This document shows, piece by piece, positions 63,391-64,000 of a DNA stretch of 64,000 nt. This stretch comes from Aspidapion aeneum (Eukaryota; Arthropoda; Insecta; Coleoptera; Brentidae): assembly GCA_963576565.1 (NCBI GenBank), contig OY755045.1, positions 1,589,477-1,653,476 of the forward strand, read 5' to 3'. Below the pieces are notes generated by a model. That model saw only the letters and a list, made by a program, of their open reading frames with translations, was not told the DNA's origin and searched no databases. Each line of letters begins with the position of its first letter. Position 1 is the stretch's first letter. The position numbers and the translations under genes are program-made.

Positions 63391-64000
63391 GAGTTGAGAA
63401 TCTGAAAAACGTCATTTACGGTTTTTTAGGGTATCAAATCCCATAAAGTCCAAATGGCGAAACTTTGAACATTCATATTTTAGAAACTATACATTTTACG
63501 AACAAAAGCACCGAGTTGTGGTATTGTCGGGCCATCTAGATGCGAAAAAACCACATAGTGATTTGAGAATCTGAATAACGTCATTTACGGTTTTTAAGGG
63601 TATCAAATCTCATAAGGTCCAAATGGCGAAACTTTGAAAATTCACATTTTAAATACATTTTACGAACAAAAGCACCGAGTTGTGGTATTGTCGGGCCATC
63701 TAGATGCGAAAAAACCACATAGTGATTTGAGAATCTGTAAAACGTCATTTACGGTTTTTTAGGGTATCAAATCCCATAAGGTCCAAATGGCGAAATTTTG
63801 AAAATTCATATTTTAGAAACTATACATTTTATAAACAGAAGCACCGAGTTGTGGTATTGTCGGGCCATCTAGATGCGAAAAAACCACATAGTGATTTGAG
63901 AATCTGAAAAACGTCATTTACGGTTTTTTAGGGTATCAAATCCCATAAGGTCCAGATGGCGAAACTTTGAAAATTCATATTTTAGAAACTATACATTTTA
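63391..64000 (-). repeat. 169-bp satellite array, second locus, opposite orientation
   Basis: Units beginning GATTTGAGAATCTG (63391, 63560, 63724, 63893) are spaced 169, 164 and 169 bases. The unit, inverted, aligns along its whole length with that at 32386-33612 (AAACGTCATTTA, AAAAGCACCGAGTTG, GGGCCAT-AGATGC). The array runs off the window. Confidence 0.93.

Overview
This is AT-rich, intron-scale repeat DNA from a eukaryote, almost certainly an arthropod and most likely an insect; a beetle is my guess, at low confidence. The reasons are mariner, hAT, pogo/Tigger, PIF/Harbinger, ISL2EU and Crypton-like DNA transposons, RTE-like and I-group non-LTR retrotransposon fragments, many MITEs and foldback elements, and exon-style GT splice donors. 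I see no intact host gene, tRNA, rRNA or CRISPR array, and nothing bacterial. Nearly all long open frames are repeat artefacts or broken transposon genes.

Layout. 1-4.9 kb: an hAT end, an LTR-like repeat, the first member of a family with hairpin ends (AGCTCACAC family, copy A) and a small MITE. 4.95-8.59 kb: a 3.6 kb structure with inverted ends packed with about 209 copies of a 15-bp minisatellite. 8.9-14.3 kb: AGCTCACAC copy C, a palindromic minisatellite element with a 9-bp target duplication, a tyrosine-recombinase-related MITE and an RT fragment. 14.8-16.6 kb: an I-group non-LTR element cut by a 1.2 kb transposon whose removal restores the reading frame; an inverted copy of that transposon is at 53.4-54.6 kb. 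17-23 kb: foldback elements and quiet AT-rich DNA. 23.1-24.55 kb: a deleted ISL2EU transposon that keeps the first exons of two converging genes (a YqaJ/SWIM-type protein and a THAP-type protein). 24.6-32.4 kb: second LTR-like copy, hAT transposase remnant, second MITE copy, duplicated blocks. 32.4-33.6 kb: a 169-bp satellite array; a related array in the opposite orientation closes the window (63.4-64.0 kb). 33.6-41.8 kb: third MITE copy, pogo/Tigger remnant, a TIR element with a 33-bp miniature relative, two broken mariners, and a Crypton-like recombinase pseudogene split by a retrotransposon with an 11-bp target duplication and ended by a mariner. 42-48 kb: a Harbinger derivative with an intact MADF gene, RT remnants and a foldback. 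49.5-52.7 kb: an RT pseudogene cut by a foldback with about 500-bp arms. 54.7-57.7 kb: an I-group RNase H remnant, interleaved inverted repeats, a third minisatellite and an RTE-like 3' end with a (TA)n tail. 58.2-59.4 kb: a deleted hAT with a perfect 8-bp duplication. 60-63 kb: an inverted and tandemly duplicated repeat family.

The sequences do not form a pathway. The window records nested insertion. The two points most worth following are the ISL2EU derivative and the possible link between a TIR-bearing MITE family and a Crypton-type tyrosine recombinase.
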